Assembly: GCA_034231615.1 (NCBI GenBank)
Contig: CM067311.1
Span: 12,898,310 to 12,962,309, forward strand
DNA length: 64,000 nucleotides
Reading direction: 5' to 3'
Source: Meghimatium bilineatum
Taxonomy: Eukaryota > Mollusca > Gastropoda > Stylommatophora > Philomycidae
Made by a program: the position numbers and the translations under genes. Below the pieces are notes generated by a model. It worked only from the letters and a program-made list of their open reading frames with translations, was not told where the DNA came from and did not search any database. Below, in pieces: positions 10,765 to 21,500 of the stretch; within the stretch, counting starts at the first letter, position 1; each line of letters starts with the position of its first letter.

Positions 10765-11900
10765 AACAAAATTTAGTACATACTATGTGCGGTGGATGAC
10801 CAAATCTAGAACATACTATGTGTGGTGGACGACCATATCTAGAACATACTTTGTGTGGTGGATGACCAAATCTAGAACATACTATGTGCGGTGGATAACC
10901 AATAACCAAATCTAGAACATACTATTCCACTGTAGATGGATGTGTCGGACCATTCGCGCAAATGAAACGGGGACAAAATGCATTTCGAATCTCTGGACTA
11001 CATCCTGCTGGAAGTCTAGTAGGACAATTATCCTGCTACAAGAGAGATCCAGTGGGAGTTTGAGAATGAACACTGAAGAAGAAGAACATACTATGTGTGG
11101 TGGATAACCAGATCTAGAACATATTATGTGTTGTGGATAACCATATCTAGAACATATGTGTGGTGGATAACCATATCTAGAACATACTATGTGTTGTGGA
11201 TAACCATATCTAGAACATATTATGTGTGGTGGATAACCAAATCTAGAACATATTATGTGTGGTGGATAACCATATCTAGAACATACTATGTGTGGTGGTT
11301 AACCAAATCTAGAACATACTATGTGTGGTGGATAACCATATCTAAAACATACTATGTGTTGTGGATAACCATTAGAACATACTATGTGTGGTGGATAACC
11401 AGATCTAGAACATACTATGTGTTGTGGATAACCAGATCTAGAACATACTATGTGTTGTGGATAACCAGATCTAGAACATACTATGTGTTGTGGATAACCA
11501 TATCTAGAACATACTATGTGTTGTGGATAACCAGATATAGAATATACTGTGTTGTCGATATCCAGAAATAGAATATACTTTGTGTGGTGGATAACCAAAT
11601 CTAGAACATACTATGTGTGGTGGATAACCATATCTAGAACACACTATGTGTTGTGGATAACCAGATCTAGAACATACTATGTGTTGTGGATAACCAGATC
11701 TAGAACATACTAAGTGTTGTGGATAACCAGATATAGAACATACTGTGTTGTGGATATCCAGAAATAGAATATACTTTGTGTGGTGGATAACCAGATCTAG
11801 AACATACTATGTGATGTGGATAACCAAACTTAGAACATACTTTGTGTGGTCGGTAACCAGATCTAGAATATACTATGTGCGGTGGATAACAAAATCTGGT
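10765..11900. repeat. 32-33-bp minisatellite, about 30 units, split by a SINE
   Basis: Units read ctagaacatactatgtgtgg then tggataaccat. Subtypes gtgtggtgg and gtgttgtgg form short blocks. A SINE-B sits at 10926-11082. Long open frames on both strands here (plus 11095-11571; minus 11299-11598) come from the repeat. Confidence 0.95.
10926..11082 (+). mobile_element. SINE-B copy, complete, 157 bp
   Basis: Begins tccactgtagatggatgtgt and ends gaatgaacactgaagaagaa. It is flanked by agaacatactat at 10914-10925 and 11083-11094. This gives the limits of the short SINE: a short head, the ggactacatcctgctgg module, and a (GAA)n tail. Confidence 0.85.
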
Positions 11901-13740
11901 AAAAAAAAACCATGAAGATAGATTGGATACATATTCACAAATTTAGAATATAATGTAGCAAGACAATCTATGTACTATGGGGTACATAGGGAAGAATGAG
12001 ATGAAGAAAGGAGACAAGGTAAAACATGAATAAAAGGTATCACAAAAAAAAGAACAGGCAGAGATGAGACTTGTTTCCACAGTTATGAAGAATGTATTGA
12101 ATGATAAAGACACACTGGAGGATCTTGGTCTGTGGCATATGCACCCAAGAGTGTGCAAACATTGAGAGTTTCAGAAATCTTACTTAATTCATTAAATTAT
12201 GATGGCTCCGTTATCCAATCAGATTTAATAACAATGAAAAGTCACTGCTGGGATAGAATTATAAAAAAAAAAAGCTGGCAGTGATATCAAATGCATTATA
12301 CTGAAAGATTGTTGTAATGATATTGCATTTTATTATGTGCAAAGATTAATGGGGGGGGGGGAGAGGACAATGTGACATTTTTATTTTAAATCTTCAAATC
12401 TGAACAGATAATATAACTATTATGTCAAGAGGGGTGTGACTAGACAAGAGCATTATGCAGGAAACAACAGTAGACTAGCAAAGAGTTGATGCTGTCAATT
12501 GCTACAAAGTGAGGGCAATTTGTAATGAGATCTGAGCACTTGTGGACAAATGTTTTAATTACCCAGATATTTGTTGAGAAATTATCAGATCTTATTTCTC
12601 GTGTATTGTCTGAGCCTGTAAGAGAAGCAAAGAATAATAACAACTCCACTTGCCATGCATGTGATTAAGGTGGTTGGGCATGTGGTTGACTTTCCTAGTC
12701 CATTATCTCCACTGGGATGAAATCTGTTGAAGATCTGTGTCTGGACTTCATTTTTTCAACACTGTATCCACTCATCTCTTACAACACTGTATCCACTCAT
12801 GTCTTACAACACTGTATCCACTCATTTCTTTGGATGAGTGGATGCTCATCTTAAATGCCTGGGTAATTAAACAATTAAAATGAAAAACCATGATCAAGCC
12901 AAAAATTGAAAATTACCTGTCCAGGAAACATTTTTAAAGTCAAATTTAAAATTAAAAAAAAAAAATTGAGACAATCTCAATGAAAAAAAGACATTTTACA
13001 GTAGCCTTGATGGTTTTATAGCGTTTACTGCTGCAGGGATGTTCCTGTATAAGATAGGAATCTAAGCACAAATGGCTGCTGATCAAAGTGCAGTCAGATT
13101 AGTTATTGGTTCTTTCTGAGTGGACATCAGTGCACTCTGTACAAAACAACAGGCATTCAGACTCCCGTAACCAATGTCAGTGTCAACGAATGGTTTCCAC
13201 GGGTAGCTGGTTAAACATATTTAATACCTTTCCCTTTGGACACCCAGTCCTACTCCTGTCACACTTAATAAATAACTCTTCCAATAGCAACCTCAATGAG
13301 TCATTAATTGCAATGTCCACATCTAACAGGCGGTTGCTAAGTAACTTCAGTGTTACCCTTATCCTTTCTCAATTTGCAGACTATGGGTACATTTAATGCA
13401 AACCTAATTGCTTTTTCATTTATTTCAGTGAATGCCAGCATTTCCAAATCAGTTAATCCATGCAATCAGATGATGGTACTATACCATATAAATACTATTT
13501 ATATATTATATAAATAGAGGATAATACTATATCCATATAAAATAAAAACATACATATGCCACTGAACTGGAAGATGGTGGCAGTCACACAACACAAGATT
13601 GTGTTACACTTTAGATTATCTACCAGGCATTTAGATCAGATTCTGTTGCACTGAGTGGTGATTAAGGTAGTTATGAAGGTTATAAAATAGGTCTCTAAAA
13701 ACACTACCACTCTGCAGTAAAGATATGTGTATAGAAAGGT
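11901..13740. other. unassigned stretch with a small tandem repeat
   Basis: A 26-bp unit (caacactgtatccactcat) repeats three times at 12757-12832. A poly-G run sits at 12351-12360. Plus-strand 12530-12650 reads HLWTNVLITQIFVEKLSDLI with stops on both sides; I do not recognise it. Nothing else supported. Confidence 0.45.
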
Positions 13741-13744
13741 GTGT

Positions 13745-14070
13745 GTTCGTCCATCACAAGTGATGATTACCATTTTTACATCCACTTTTGAAAATTCAGT
13801 TAGAATTATGACCATGCATAGTTCGTAGATGGCTAATTAGCCCTATTCGAGCTATAAATCTTCTTGGACAGTTTGTACAATAAATGACCACTGTAGGCAG
13901 AATTTGGTATATCCATGACTTTCTAACTACTCTCCGCTGTTGGGCTGCGGCATTTCTCCTCTTTTCACAAGAAGATGCGCTCTTTTTTACTATAGAACAC
14001 CATGTAGATCTATTTAATGCAAGTTCTTCCCACGTGTCTTGGTCTGTTTGAAATACTTTCAGTGAGGTCT
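13745..14070 (-). mobile_element. LINE fragment with C2H2 tail
   Basis: Minus strand reads DTWEELALNRSTWC, CEKRRNAAAQQRR and CTNCPRRFIARIGLISHLRT, i.e. the LINE C-terminus ending in a C2H2 zinc finger. Homologous to 18995-19450, 35895-36085 and 51485-51830. Degenerate. Confidence 0.75.
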
Positions 14071-14775
14071 TAACAGAAAGGTAAACATGACCTGAAAGAT
14101 TGATGTTTGATTATTTTCATGCATTTCATTGGCTGACCATGGCTTTTTTGGCATGTGACTACAAGTATATGAATAATGACCAACAAAAATTGTCACAATA
14201 GTAAAAAACGTAATAAATAAAGGCTTGTTTACTTTCTGCACAGAGGTCTATACTGCCACTTCTCTTGCTAAACCAGTGGCAGTAAGGAAGTTATTGTTTC
14301 AGACTGAATTCACGATTCAGAATAGATGGCAGCATCATCATGAGTGGATGGAGTATACTAAGGTTTCATAACTGCAGGGATTTGAATGGATATTTTGCCC
14401 TGATCAAGTTGGATTTTAGGGTAATGAAATAGTTCATGGACCCTTCAAGAACACAGGTGTCAGGACAGATGATTACGGAAAAGAGTATATGAATTTGAAA
14501 TTTGAGTATGAGTATTTGAATTCTCTTAATATTCCTATATATGTGTCCTTTGAATGAGGACACCATGGGAGAAAAGACTACTATTAAGATACAGGTATTT
14601 TAAAAGTTGTGAATTGCTTGAAGAGATAATAGAAGGCTACGGCTAAGAGGTAGGATGAAGAAGATATACAATCAGTGGGTTACAGGAACCATCAACATAT
14701 ATACCTTCTGACATCCCCTAAAAGAGACATGTACTAAGGATGTACTAAGTGTTTTGTATTGTTTTAGAAAATGAC
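14071..14775. other. no recognised feature
   Basis: Nothing recognised; short open frames only. Confidence 0.5.
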
Positions 14776-14779
14776 TATT

Positions 14780-15052
14780 TAGTACAGTACAAGTAGACAC
14801 CACCACATAGTCGAGTTATTTCCGTTGTCTATGTTTGTAAATTTCATGTTCATCATTTAGTAATTGAAATATGTATTTATTTAGGGTTTGGGGTTAGGAT
14901 TAGTTATGTAAAACACAACTATCCTAACGCTAACCCTAACACAAACCCTAAAATAAATTAATATTTAAATTATGAAATGATGAACATGAAATTTACAAAC
15001 ATAGACAAGGGAAATAACTCGACTATGTGGTGGTGTCTACTTGTACTGTATC
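14780..15052. mobile_element. palindromic element PAL, copy 1
   Basis: Ends tagtacagtacaagtagaca and tgtctacttgtactgta are inverted. Arms of about 130 bp include catgttcatcattt and its inverse. The centre carries gggtttggggttagg and cctaacgctaaccctaac, telomere-like on both strands. The last six bases before it are actatt. Confidence 0.88.
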
Positions 15053-15157
15053 TAATTTATTGCACTGAGGCCTGGTTGCAATGAAACTAACCAGGTATAA
15101 CAGCATTGAGGTCAAAAATTTTTCATTGCTCGTTATAGCACAACATTTTAAAGTAGA

Positions 15158-15163
15158 TTTATT
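15158..15163 (-). promoter_or_regulatory. candidate polyadenylation signal AATAAA for the IRAG-like gene
   Basis: AATAAA on the minus strand, 345 bases past the stop codon and just beyond the 44-bp minisatellite. If used, the 3' UTR would consist mostly of that minisatellite. Another AATAAA lies at about 15055-15062. Position only; no transcript evidence. Confidence 0.35.
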
Positions 15164-15184
15164 TCAATTTACATCAATTCTTAT

Positions 15185-15495
15185 AGATCAGTATTGCTTG
15201 CATGCATGCACACATTACTTACTGTCAAACTTCAGTATTGCTAGCATGCATCCACACATTACTTACTGTCAAACTTCAGTATTGCTAGCATACATCCACA
15301 CATTACTTACTGTCAAACAGCAGTATTGCTAGCATGCATGCACACATTACTTACTGTCAAACTTCAGTATTGCTAGCATGCATCCACACATTACTTACTG
15401 TCAAACTTCAGTATTGCTAGCATACACCCACACATTACTTACTGTCAAATTTCAGTATTGCTAGCATGCATCCACACATTACTTACTGTCAAACT
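15185..15495. repeat. 44-bp minisatellite, 7 units
   Basis: Units ttcagtattgctagcatgca then tccacacattacttactgtc. It starts a few bases beyond the IRAG-like stop codon on the minus strand, so likely transcribed in the 3' UTR. Confidence 0.95.
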
Positions 15496-15506
15496 GTGTG
15501 CATTTA

Positions 15507-15702
15507 CTAAGAGGGTTTAAAAAAATATCCTACTTCCACAGAAGAATTTGGTGGACAGAGAAAAATGACAACAACTGCAAGCAAAAGAAAGGTTATTCCT
15601 GTCAGATTGCGAATAGCTACTTTATTTGACCTCCACTCATATCTTAACACATGGTCTCTGATTCCACAGGCTATGGCCAAGAGTGCTTCAAACCAGGACG
15701 GC
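15507..15702 (-). CDS. IRAG: IRAG/LRMP-like, C-terminal membrane-anchor exon with stop (residues 293-357)
   Basis: Acceptor ctttttcag opens the exon; its first G completes Arg293, then 64 codons and a TAG stop (15507-15509). The peptide begins PSWFEALLAIACGIRDHVLR, passes a basic segment (YEWRSNKVAIRN) and ends in a hydrophobic helix LTGITFLLLAVVVIFLC (326-342) and a 15-residue tail ending YFFKPS. One hydrophobic helix near the C-terminus fits the tail-anchored topology of LRMP/JAW1. The tail does not end in the PPPX of vertebrate LRMP. A 44-bp minisatellite begins about a dozen bases after the stop, probably inside the 3' UTR. Confidence 0.85.
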
Positions 15703-15970
15703 CTGAAAAAGTCAATAAATACTTTTGTAAGACCACACAAAAAAGTAAAATATTAGAACATTAATAAAATTGTTATAACACATATTTATCACAAGCAGAA
15801 TATAAGTATAATAATACTTTATTACTTGAATAGATAATAAGTTTTTAAGTGCTGGCTTCCTAATTGAAACAAGCTATGGTTTTTCTCTAGGTACATGCAC
15901 ATTCTAGATGGCCCAGCTACACTAGGGTAGATAATTCACTTACTTATGCAATGACTGATATATTTATGTA

Positions 15971-16357
15971 CACTAACTTCTGATTTATTTACCATGTTGA
16001 GACTGGCAGCTAGCGTACACTAGTTTTGGATGTATTTACCATGTTGAGACTGAAAGCTAGAGTACACTAACTTCTGATGTATTTACCATGTTGAGACTGA
16101 AAGCTAGAGTACACTAGTTTCTGATGTATTTACCATGTTGTGACTGGCAGCTAGGGTACACTAACTTCTGATGTATTTACCATGTTAAGACTGGCAGCTA
16201 GGGTACACTAACTTCTGATGTATTTACTATGTTAAGACTGGCAGCTAGAGTACACTAACTTCTGATGTATTTACCATGTTGAGACTGAAAGCTAGAGTAA
16301 ACTAGTTTCTGATGTATTTCCCATGTTGTGACTGGCAGCTAGGGTACACTAACTTCC
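15971..16357. repeat. 47-bp minisatellite, about 8 units, intronic
   Basis: Units actaacttctgatgtattta then ccatgttgagactggcagct; unit subtypes differ at ggcagctaggg or aaagctagag. Lies in the last intron. Confidence 0.95.
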
Positions 16358-16366
16358 AAAAGTTCT

Positions 16367-16620
16367 CTCAAAGCTACATGAGGGCTGTTAAATAAGTGAT
16401 GAGACTGATTTTGTTATTAGGAAAACTATTATACTTCCAAACAAGTTGGTTCTATCTCCTCAAAGTAATCATATGATTGTACACACTTATTTCAGTGCTA
16501 CAGCCAGTGCAGGAAGCACTCCTGGTAGGCTCTTTTCAGAATAGTTATAATCTCACTCAATGTGCTGTCCGGAATCTCCCCCACATCATTGAATCACTGA
16601 CCTCTCATTTTTCTTTTAAA
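16367..16620 (-). mobile_element. mariner-type remnant
   Basis: gagggctgttaaataagtga resembles a mariner terminus. In shifting minus frames one reads GVLPALAVALK then DRTNLFGSIIV, resembling the W..C...Y.EGD end of mariner transposases. Heavily decayed; no second terminus found. Confidence 0.4.
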
Positions 16621-16868
16621 TTACAGGGGGCTTAATTTAGATTAGTATGGAGACAGTTGGAGGAATTGAATGTATTTCATTAAGAATGCATATGTGGTGC
16701 AAAACCTGCGATGCAGAGGAATTTCTATGATGAACAATTCAATTGCCTGTGCACCACTTCTTAGAAGGATGAGTACAAAGAGTCATGGAGATGTTGCTGA
16801 ACTGTTTTCATAAAAATTACCATTGACTGTCTGTCATCTATGGATATATTAATGATGAACCATCCTAT

Positions 16869-16976
16869 CAATGTCAAGGCCATGTTCATTGTATTCTTTG
16901 ACATTGATAAGGCTGGTTCATCATCAATATCATCCTATCAATGTCAAAGAATACAATGAACATGGCCTTGACATTG
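16869..16976. repeat. perfect 39-bp hairpin
   Basis: 16869-16907 (caatgtcaaggccatgttca...) is exactly inverted at 16938-16976, with a 30-base loop. The 11 bases catcctatcaa also precede both arms. Confidence 0.9.
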
Positions 16977-17162
16977 AATTTAACATGTCATACCTTGACT
17001 GGGATCATCTTCAAATGATCTACAACAATTTAAAAATGGAAACACCACTGAAATATTGTAGGTCTACTTAGACAGGGCTCTCTGAAAGCTTACTGCAGCA
17101 TTTTGAAAGTTTCAGAACCAGTTCCATCAAACTAAAATAAGAAACAATGTACACATGTTCTT

Positions 17163-17412
17163 CTTCTTGATTCTTGATTAGAAAATGGCCTCACAGCACT
17201 TGGGGCATTCCCATAAGTGGTTTGCCACCTTTCCAGCAGCCACTCGACTCGATGGTGTTTCGAGTCCAATGTTGCCGAAACAGATGTCGACATCATGGTA
17301 CAACTCTGGCCCTTGCGACAGGTTTCTTTGTTGTTTCGCCCACCCACGGTGTGCCTGTAACTAGTTTAAGCACAACGTCAGACTGTCAGAACAACATGGT
17401 AACTGTTATCGA
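17163..17412 (-). mobile_element. LINE fragment, zinc-knuckle C-terminus
   Basis: Inverted copy of 9870-10085. Minus strand reads GGRNNKETCRKGQSCTMMST then KHHRVEWLLERWQTTYGNAP. Same domain, different decay. Confidence 0.65.
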
Positions 17413-17534
17413 AGGTTACGACTACGGGATCTACACATGTTGTTGAAGACTATTGTTCATTTTTTAAACTGTGATAGATTTTGTGATCTATCTCTTATGT
17501 ATGTGTTTGTAATCTTTATATCTTTCTTCAGTGT

Positions 17535-18335
17535 AGGTGAAACGACACCAACTTGTGACAGTTTATGTCCCATTGCCTCCAATATCAAACAAAGTCAGGT
17601 ACAGGTGTTATAAGTTTGTACATCTCAGTAGCACCCTATCGCAAACTGTGACAATTGACGGGGATATTGGCCTGCGTATTGCTCGCACAAGTGCGGCATT
17701 CAGGAGCTTTTCATGCCAACGTCTGGATTAAATGTGCTCTCAGTTTGACAACTAAGTTGGAAGTGTACCGCACAGTGGTTCTACCAACACTGCTTTACGC
17801 TGCATCATCCTGTCTATGTGAGACATGCTCAACAACATAACTTTTTCCACCTTCAGTGCCTAAAAACCCTCATGAGAGTATACTGGCAGGATGGAGTACC
17901 AGACATGGAAATCCTTCAAAAGTCCCGTATACAAAGCATCTATGCCCTACTGACTGTATGCCAGACAAGTGCCTTCCCAAGAGATTATTCTATGGGGGGG
18001 GGCTGTGCGATGGTAAATGTTCAAGCGGGGGGCAGAAAACACGTTTCAAGGATCACCTAAAAAACTCTCCCAGGCACTGAGGCATCAATCCTAGCTCCTG
18101 GGAGACTACAGCCCTTGATCACTCATCTTGGCACATCCAAAAAACTGCTGGCATAACAAAATTTGAAAAATAAAGAACACTGGGTGCAATTTACAAGCGA
18201 CGGAAGCGGAACGACAAATCCAAAAACTCCCCTACCCCGAACCATTTACACTCCTGCATGCAATGCAATCGAACTTTCCTGGCATGAAGCGGATTCATCG
18301 GGCATCTACGAAATCACAAACCAAATTATACAATC
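17535..18335 (+). mobile_element. LINE fragment, reverse-transcriptase end to C2H2 finger
   Basis: Frames in succession read ASAAFRSFSCQRLD-like, VYRTVVLPTLLYAASSCLCE, HLQCLKTLMRVYWQDGVPD then RFKDHLKNSP and finally CMQCNRTFLA-SGFIGHLRNH. This is the palm end (TLLYGSE..), the linker and the C-terminal C2H2 finger of one LINE, about 800 bases with several frameshifts and stops. Inside the last intron of the IRAG-like gene, opposite strand. Confidence 0.8.
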
Positions 18336-18620
18336 ACAAATGTTTTTTTTTTCATCACATTTATTGTTTTTCATGCCATGTTCATCTTGGCTTGCAAAGG
18401 AGCAACATCATCATCATCATCAACATCAGTAGACCAGCCGTATGAGAGAACTAGTACCTCTACTATATATTGGTCACAACACTCAAAGCTATACATGGTC
18501 AAACTTGATCATTTTTACGCTGCCTAAAAGACTATTGACATAGTCACAGACGCCCACATGAAAACATTTGGTAGTTGAAACTACAGTTGTATTATTGTTG
18601 TTGTGCTTATTCTTTTCTTT

Positions 18621-18870
18621 GTCTGTATTTGTTCTCAAACTCCTATAGATTAACAGGATGTAGCTTAGAGGATTGTATGAATATATCAGGTTTACAGCTT
18701 GCCTGCAGCACCACATTTTTGACCACATAGAGACAACTTCAGCATTTGCAGTACTTTGACCTTCTATGGGATGAGACAGCCAACCCCACCTCAGAACCTC
18801 CTTAGTAGCCTCTTATAACATGCATAGAAATTAAAAGTATTGCTATTCTTTGCTCTCCTTTAGAGATTTG
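18621..18870 (-). mobile_element. SINE-A copy, diverged
   Basis: ttctcaaactcctatagatt, gacaacttcagcatttgca and ccttagtagcctcttataac lie in order as in SINE-A. Confidence 0.75.
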
Positions 18871-18994
18871 ATAGCACACAATGTCTTTTTTTATTTCTTC
18901 TGGTTTTTTTAAAATTTACATAGCTTACAGTCACATATGATTATAATGAATTGGTCCATACCAAGGAAATATTTATATCATAAATGAATTTTGC

Positions 18995-19450
18995 TATTGT
19001 TGTTTGTCCATCACAAGTGATGATGACCATTTGTTAGATCCACTTTTGAAAATTCAATTTTAGTTATGTCCTTGATTATGAGTTTGTAGATGGCTAATGA
19101 GCCCTATTCAAGCTGTAAATGTCCTTGGAAAGTTCGGACACGGAATGATGACAGTAGACAGATCTTGGTCTATCCGTGACTTTCTAGCTGCTCTCCGCTG
19201 TTGAGCTGCTGCATTTTTTCTCTTTTCACAAGATGATGCGCTCTTATTGATTTTAGAATGCCATGTAGATCTATTTTGTGCAAGTTCTTCCCATGTGTCG
19301 TGGTCTATTTCAAAGGCTTTTAGTGAGTTCTTTAACAAGTCTTTGTAGCGCTTCTTTTGGCCACCTTGAGATCGTGTGACCTTTTCCAGCTCACCATAGA
19401 GAAGTATCTTTGGCAGACGATGGTCTGGCATACGCACCAAATGACCTGCC
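18995..19450 (-). mobile_element. LINE fragment with C2H2 tail
   Basis: Minus strand is open for 110 codons from VRMPDHRLPKILLYGELEK through KKRYKDLLKNSLKAFEID, DTWEELAQNRSTWHSKI and AAAQQRRAARKS, then after a stop or shift CPNFPRTFTA and a broken finger. One of the better preserved LINE C-termini here. Not a host zinc-finger gene: four related copies lie in the window. Confidence 0.85.
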
Positions 19451-19679
19451 CAACGAATGAATACCTATAAACAAAGAATAAAGGCAATACATGCAATTTT
19501 TACTATAATTTTACTATAATTTTTACATACAAGAATTGTTCTATATGCAATAAAGAATAACAGTGATCAGGAATCTTGAAAAGTATTATTAAATATGACA
19601 GGGAACCCTGTTAAAACATAATTCACTAAGACAAGACTCATGAACAATAAACAATAACTACTGATTGAACTATTGATAA

Positions 19680-19795
19680 TTCCACTGCAGGCAAATGTCC
19701 ATCCGGACCATTCAGAAAGCAATGGCAAACTACTGAACATATTTAAATTGCCTAGAAAATCACTACAACCAACAAAAGCTGGGTGATGGCTACAC
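19680..19795 (+). mobile_element. SINE-C copy, 5' truncated
   Basis: ccattcagaaagcaatggca then aactactgaacatatttaaa and gcctagaaaatcactacaac match the body of the fuller copy at 44044-44205. Confidence 0.7.
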
Positions 19796-20017
19796 CTTGA
19801 ATAGTGATATAAAATATTCCTAATTTTTATTTTTTTTTCAATTAATTGAAATGTGAGCTTGATCTTTCTGTTGTCTTTTGTAAAACTTCATTTAAATTAC
19901 TATTTTATATTCTGTCATTAAGATCCCATTGATCATGTGTTTTTCTTCTGAACTCTGATATTTTCATTTTTAAATGTAGTGAATCCGGCTATTAAAACTA
20001 TTAGAATGTAGTCAAAC

Positions 20018-20164
20018 CTGGTTAAGTCATATTCATCATCACCATCTGTTTGTGGCTTGTCTACTTTGTCCATGACATGTTCCAGTATCTGACTGATAGA
20101 GTTCTGCTGGTCTCTCAGATCATTCAATTCTTGTGATAATTTGGTTTTCAGGCCCTCTCTAAAA
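20018..20164 (-). CDS. IRAG: IRAG/LRMP-like, membrane-proximal coiled coil exon (residues 244-293)
   Basis: Acceptor ttctacag and donor gtttga bound 147 bases (1 + 48 codons + 2). The first T completes an Asn codon. The peptide begins FREGLKTKLSQELNDLRDQQ, continues NSISQILEHVMDKVDK and ends in an acidic DGDDEYDLT stretch before a split Arg. The REGL...L..EL..LR.QQ pattern resembles the short helix near the anchor of IRAG proteins. The exon sits between a SINE-A/30-bp repeat block on the upstream side and LINE pieces downstream. Confidence 0.82.
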
Positions 20165-20221
20165 CTGTAGAATACACATCATATTTTATTTTATTTTATT
20201 TTTGAGAGAAATACTCTTTGA

Positions 20222-20318
20222 TATATACACATCATTACATTATTCATCACATAGTTACACATCATTACATTATTCATCACATAGTTACACATCATTACAT
20301 TATTCATCACACAGTTAC
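20222..20318. repeat. 30-bp tandem repeat, about 3 units
   Basis: Units tacacatcattacattattc then atcacatag. Just upstream of exon 20018-20164 in transcript sense. Confidence 0.92.
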
Positions 20319-20322
20319 ATTT

Positions 20323-20595
20323 TCTTCTTCTTCAGTGTTAATTCTCAAATTCCTGCAGATTAGTAGGATGTAGTCCAGTATACAGAATGTGCTGTGTCAT
20401 TGTTTACAACTTGGCGACAATACCTGCATTGTTTGGGCTAACACATCTGGCGTCAGCATGCTTTGAAGGTCACTTTGACCCACCTATGGTATAAGAGCAA
20501 ACATCACCTCCATAGATGCCTCTTAGAATGTGCATGCAGGTAACAGTGCCCGTATTCTTTGTTCCACTTCCGGACCCGGCAACATATGGACCTTC
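20323..20595 (-). mobile_element. SINE-A copy
   Basis: cttcttcttcagtgttaatt, ggatgtagtccagtatacag and gatgcctcttagaatgtgca lie in SINE-A order; ends cacttccggacccggcaaca. Confidence 0.8.
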
Positions 20596-20619
20596 TTCAC
20601 AAATATTGTTTATTTCTTC

Positions 20620-21010
20620 TATTATGATGATGATGATGATATAATCCCTTTAGCTTCTGCAGGATAAACCAATCCCTTATCTTTCAGCTTCAGACAGGAC
20701 ATGCAAGGACCAATAGCCATTTAAACCGGATCAATAACAGCAACAATCCACTTGTAGACACTGCTCTCAGAGCATCCCAATGAAACAGTAGAACACCTCC
20801 TTATTGACTGCCCTTACCTTTCAACTGCCAGGAACAAAATTCTACAAACACCCTTAACAGTCAAAAACTTACTGTATGGATCATTAAGTCAACTTCAGAA
20901 AACCTGCACTTTTTTTTAAGAATGGCATTTTCCTGACAAGAGTAACATTACTCATCAACATTTGGATATCAACAATAACAACACAATCCCTTTAGCTGTG
21001 TGCAGATAGC
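20620..21010 (+). mobile_element. LINE fragment, zinc-knuckle region
   Basis: After a (GAT)n tract, frames read FQTGHARTNSHLNRINNS-like, then LTALTFQLPGTKF. The order compares with the piece at 1858-2195. Several shifts. Starts and ends near aatccctttagct. Confidence 0.5.
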
Positions 21011-21249
21011 TCTTGGCAGCCCATAGCCTTTCTAACACAAGCATAGTTCCTCCTCAGTTGAGCAACCAAGGTGAGTCACATATGGTTTGCAGTCTCAAAG
21101 ACATGGTTGTGTTAAGGGGATTTATGGATGGGTGTCTTTTCCCAGAAGGAAATAATTCCAGTGCAGCAGTCTCCAAGATCATCACATCTTGCCAGGAGTG
21201 TAGCAAAGACTTCTGGAGCAACTATGGCATTATTCTTCTGTCAGATCTG

Positions 21250-21500
21250 TTGAACCATCTTCAATAATGGTACACCTAGCCAGAAGTCTGCCACAAAAGG
21301 ACAAAGGTGCAATGTCAATTTGCCTATATCTCCTCATGATGAAAATGTGACAGATAAAAAAAAGTAAGAAATTGAGACAAGACATGTGGTGACAATGATG
21401 ATTTTTTTCACTATTAGCTTATCCCCCAACTCTCCTTAGTCACCTCTTACCACCTGTCTGGAAGGAAGACATTGGGCCTATTCTTTGTACCCTGAATTAG
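21250..21500 (+). repeat. dispersed repeat D, copy 1
   Basis: ctgttgaaccatcttcaataatggtacacctagc... and cacaaaaggacaaaggtgcaatgtc recur at 21955-22240, 700 bases away in the same orientation. The 3' end (ctccttagtcacctcttacc) carries the SINE-A core motif, so this is probably a relative of SINE-A. The flank 21011-21250 holds an open frame I do not recognise. Confidence 0.65.

Noticed and set aside
11095..11598. Long open frames on both strands (RTYYVWWITIS- and GYPQHIVCSR-type repeats)
   Set aside because: Both come from the 32-33-bp minisatellite; neither strand shows start, splice or domain signals.
12440..12650. Possible exon on either strand
   Set aside because: Plus frame HLWTNVLITQIFVEK... 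has no acceptor/donor pair that fits and I do not recognise it.
14780..15052. Interstitial telomere
   Set aside because: The CCCTAA-like motifs are few, imperfect, present on both strands and always in the centre of the palindromic element.
19108..19440. Host zinc-finger gene
   Set aside because: The same protein block recurs at several places, always broken, with LINE reverse-transcriptase sequence next to it in the fuller copy at 17535.
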